From: Candidatus Dormiibacterota bacterium | Lineage (GTDB): Bacteria > Chloroflexota > Dormibacteria > Aeolococcales > Bog-877 | NCBI GenBank assembly: GCA_003135035.1 | Contig: PLDE01000093.1 | Coordinates: 1-6,115, forward strand | Length of the DNA: 6,115 bases | Reading direction: 5' to 3' | Shown: positions 5,575 through 6,115 of the stretch, in pieces | Position numbering within the stretch: position 1 is the first letter of the stretch | Layout of the letters: each line of letters starts with the position of its first letter | Program-made: the position numbers and the translations under genes | The notes under the pieces: generated by a model | What the model was told of the DNA's origin: nothing | The model's database searches: none | The model's input: the letters and a program-made list of their open reading frames with translations, nothing else

Positions 5575-6115
5575 TCAGCTGGCGGGGTGTAGACCCTGAG
5601 CCTGGCGGCGCTTGGCTGCGCTCGCCGAGATCAGCTCGAGGATGCACCGGTTGGCGTTCTGGGCAGTCAACTCGGCGGGGTCTAGGGCGGGCGCCACCTC
5701 GACCACGTCCATGGCCACCACCGTGGTGTCGAGAGTCACCTCGCGGATGGCCCGCAGGAGGTCGGCCGGGTTGAGCCCGCCCGGCTCCGGTGTCCCGGTT
5801 CCGGGGGCAAAGCCAGGGTCGAGGACATCGATGTCGACCGAAAGGTAGATGAACTCGGGGCCGTCCAGCGCTTCGGCGATCGCTCGCCGCATCACCTCGC
5901 TGATCCCGAGCCGCCAGATCTCGTCCATGAGGTGCCAGCGCATCCCCTCTTCGGCCATCCAGGCCAGCGTCTCCGGCTCTGGCCAGTAGCCGCGCAGCCC
6001 GATCTGCAGGAACCGGTCGCCGCGCACCGCGCCGGACTCGATCAGCCGGCGCATCGGCGTGCCGTGCCCGTACAGCGCGCCGAACTGGGTGTCGCCGGTG
6101 TCGGCGTGCGCGTCG
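5575..6115 (-). CDS. Agmatinase/arginase-family ureohydrolase, 5' end outside window
   Basis: Ureohydrolases use a binuclear Mn(II) centre to hydrolyse guanidino groups (agmatine, arginine, guanidinobutyrate, guanidine) and release urea. The visible 179 residues begin at the metal-binding DAHAD motif, so the N-terminal third lies beyond the right edge. Next comes YGHGTPMRR, which resembles the agmatinase SHGTPFRR segment. The second metal motif, SVDIDVLDPGFAPGTGTPEPGG, is at visible residues 92-113, and the conserved Glu is in DVVEVAP (136-142). The GTGTPEPGG sequence and the DAHAD spacing favour the agmatinase side of the family over arginase. LQIGLRGYWPEPETLAWM (36-53) looks like a lineage-specific feature, and the true substrate cannot be read from it. 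The internal ATG at 6054 is not the start. The gene ends 7 nt from the convergent hypothetical gene. Confidence 0.92.
   Translation of the reverse strand, partial: DAHADTGDTQFGALYGHGTPMRRLIESGAVRGDRFLQIGLRGYWPEPETLAWMAEEGMRWHLMDEIWRLGISEVMRRAIAEALDGPEFIYLSVDIDVLDPGFAPGTGTPEPGGLNPADLLRAIREVTLDTTVVAMDVVEVAPALDPAELTAQNANRCILELISASAAKRRQAQGLHPAS

Overview
The window looks like a GC-rich actinobacterial chromosome segment, possibly from a deep or uncultured actinobacterial group. The reasons are strong G/C at third codon positions, frequent GTG starts, a DUF6457-type protein beside mobA, and a TANNNT box directly upstream of an ATG, as in leaderless actinobacterial genes. No mobile element, CRISPR array, rRNA or tRNA is visible, and coding density is very high.

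Left block, + strand (1-2473): the C-terminal two thirds of a formyltransferase-family protein, then fdhD (sulfurtransferase needed by formate dehydrogenase), a mobA-type molybdenum cofactor nucleotidyltransferase, and a 90-residue DUF6457-like protein. Gaps are 48 nt or less, so this reads as one operon for maturing a molybdenum or tungsten enzyme, most likely a formate dehydrogenase encoded elsewhere. The mobA reading frame has no ATG, GTG or TTG upstream of its essential nucleotide-binding loop. It lies in the +1 frame relative to the fdhD stop.

Middle block, - strand (2496-4861): hppD (4-hydroxyphenylpyruvate dioxygenase, tyrosine catabolism) followed after 50 nt by moeA (molybdenum insertase). 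moeA converges on the DUF6457 gene across only 22 nt, so Moco genes face each other from two operons. hppD is preceded by a tiny 10-codon open frame with a near-perfect Shine-Dalgarno; its TGA overlaps the hppD GTG.

Right block (4986-6115): an unrecognised 193-residue protein on the + strand, divergent from hppD and apparently leaderless. Converging on it with a 7-nt gap is a ureohydrolase of the agmatinase/arginase family that runs off the right edge.

The window combines cofactor maturation (fdhD, mobA, DUF6457, moeA) with amino-acid or amine catabolism (hppD, ureohydrolase). I see no clearly new multi-gene system. The points most worth checking are the fdhD/mobA junction, the formyltransferase with a Cys/His tail in a formate dehydrogenase maturation operon, and the hppD leader minigene.
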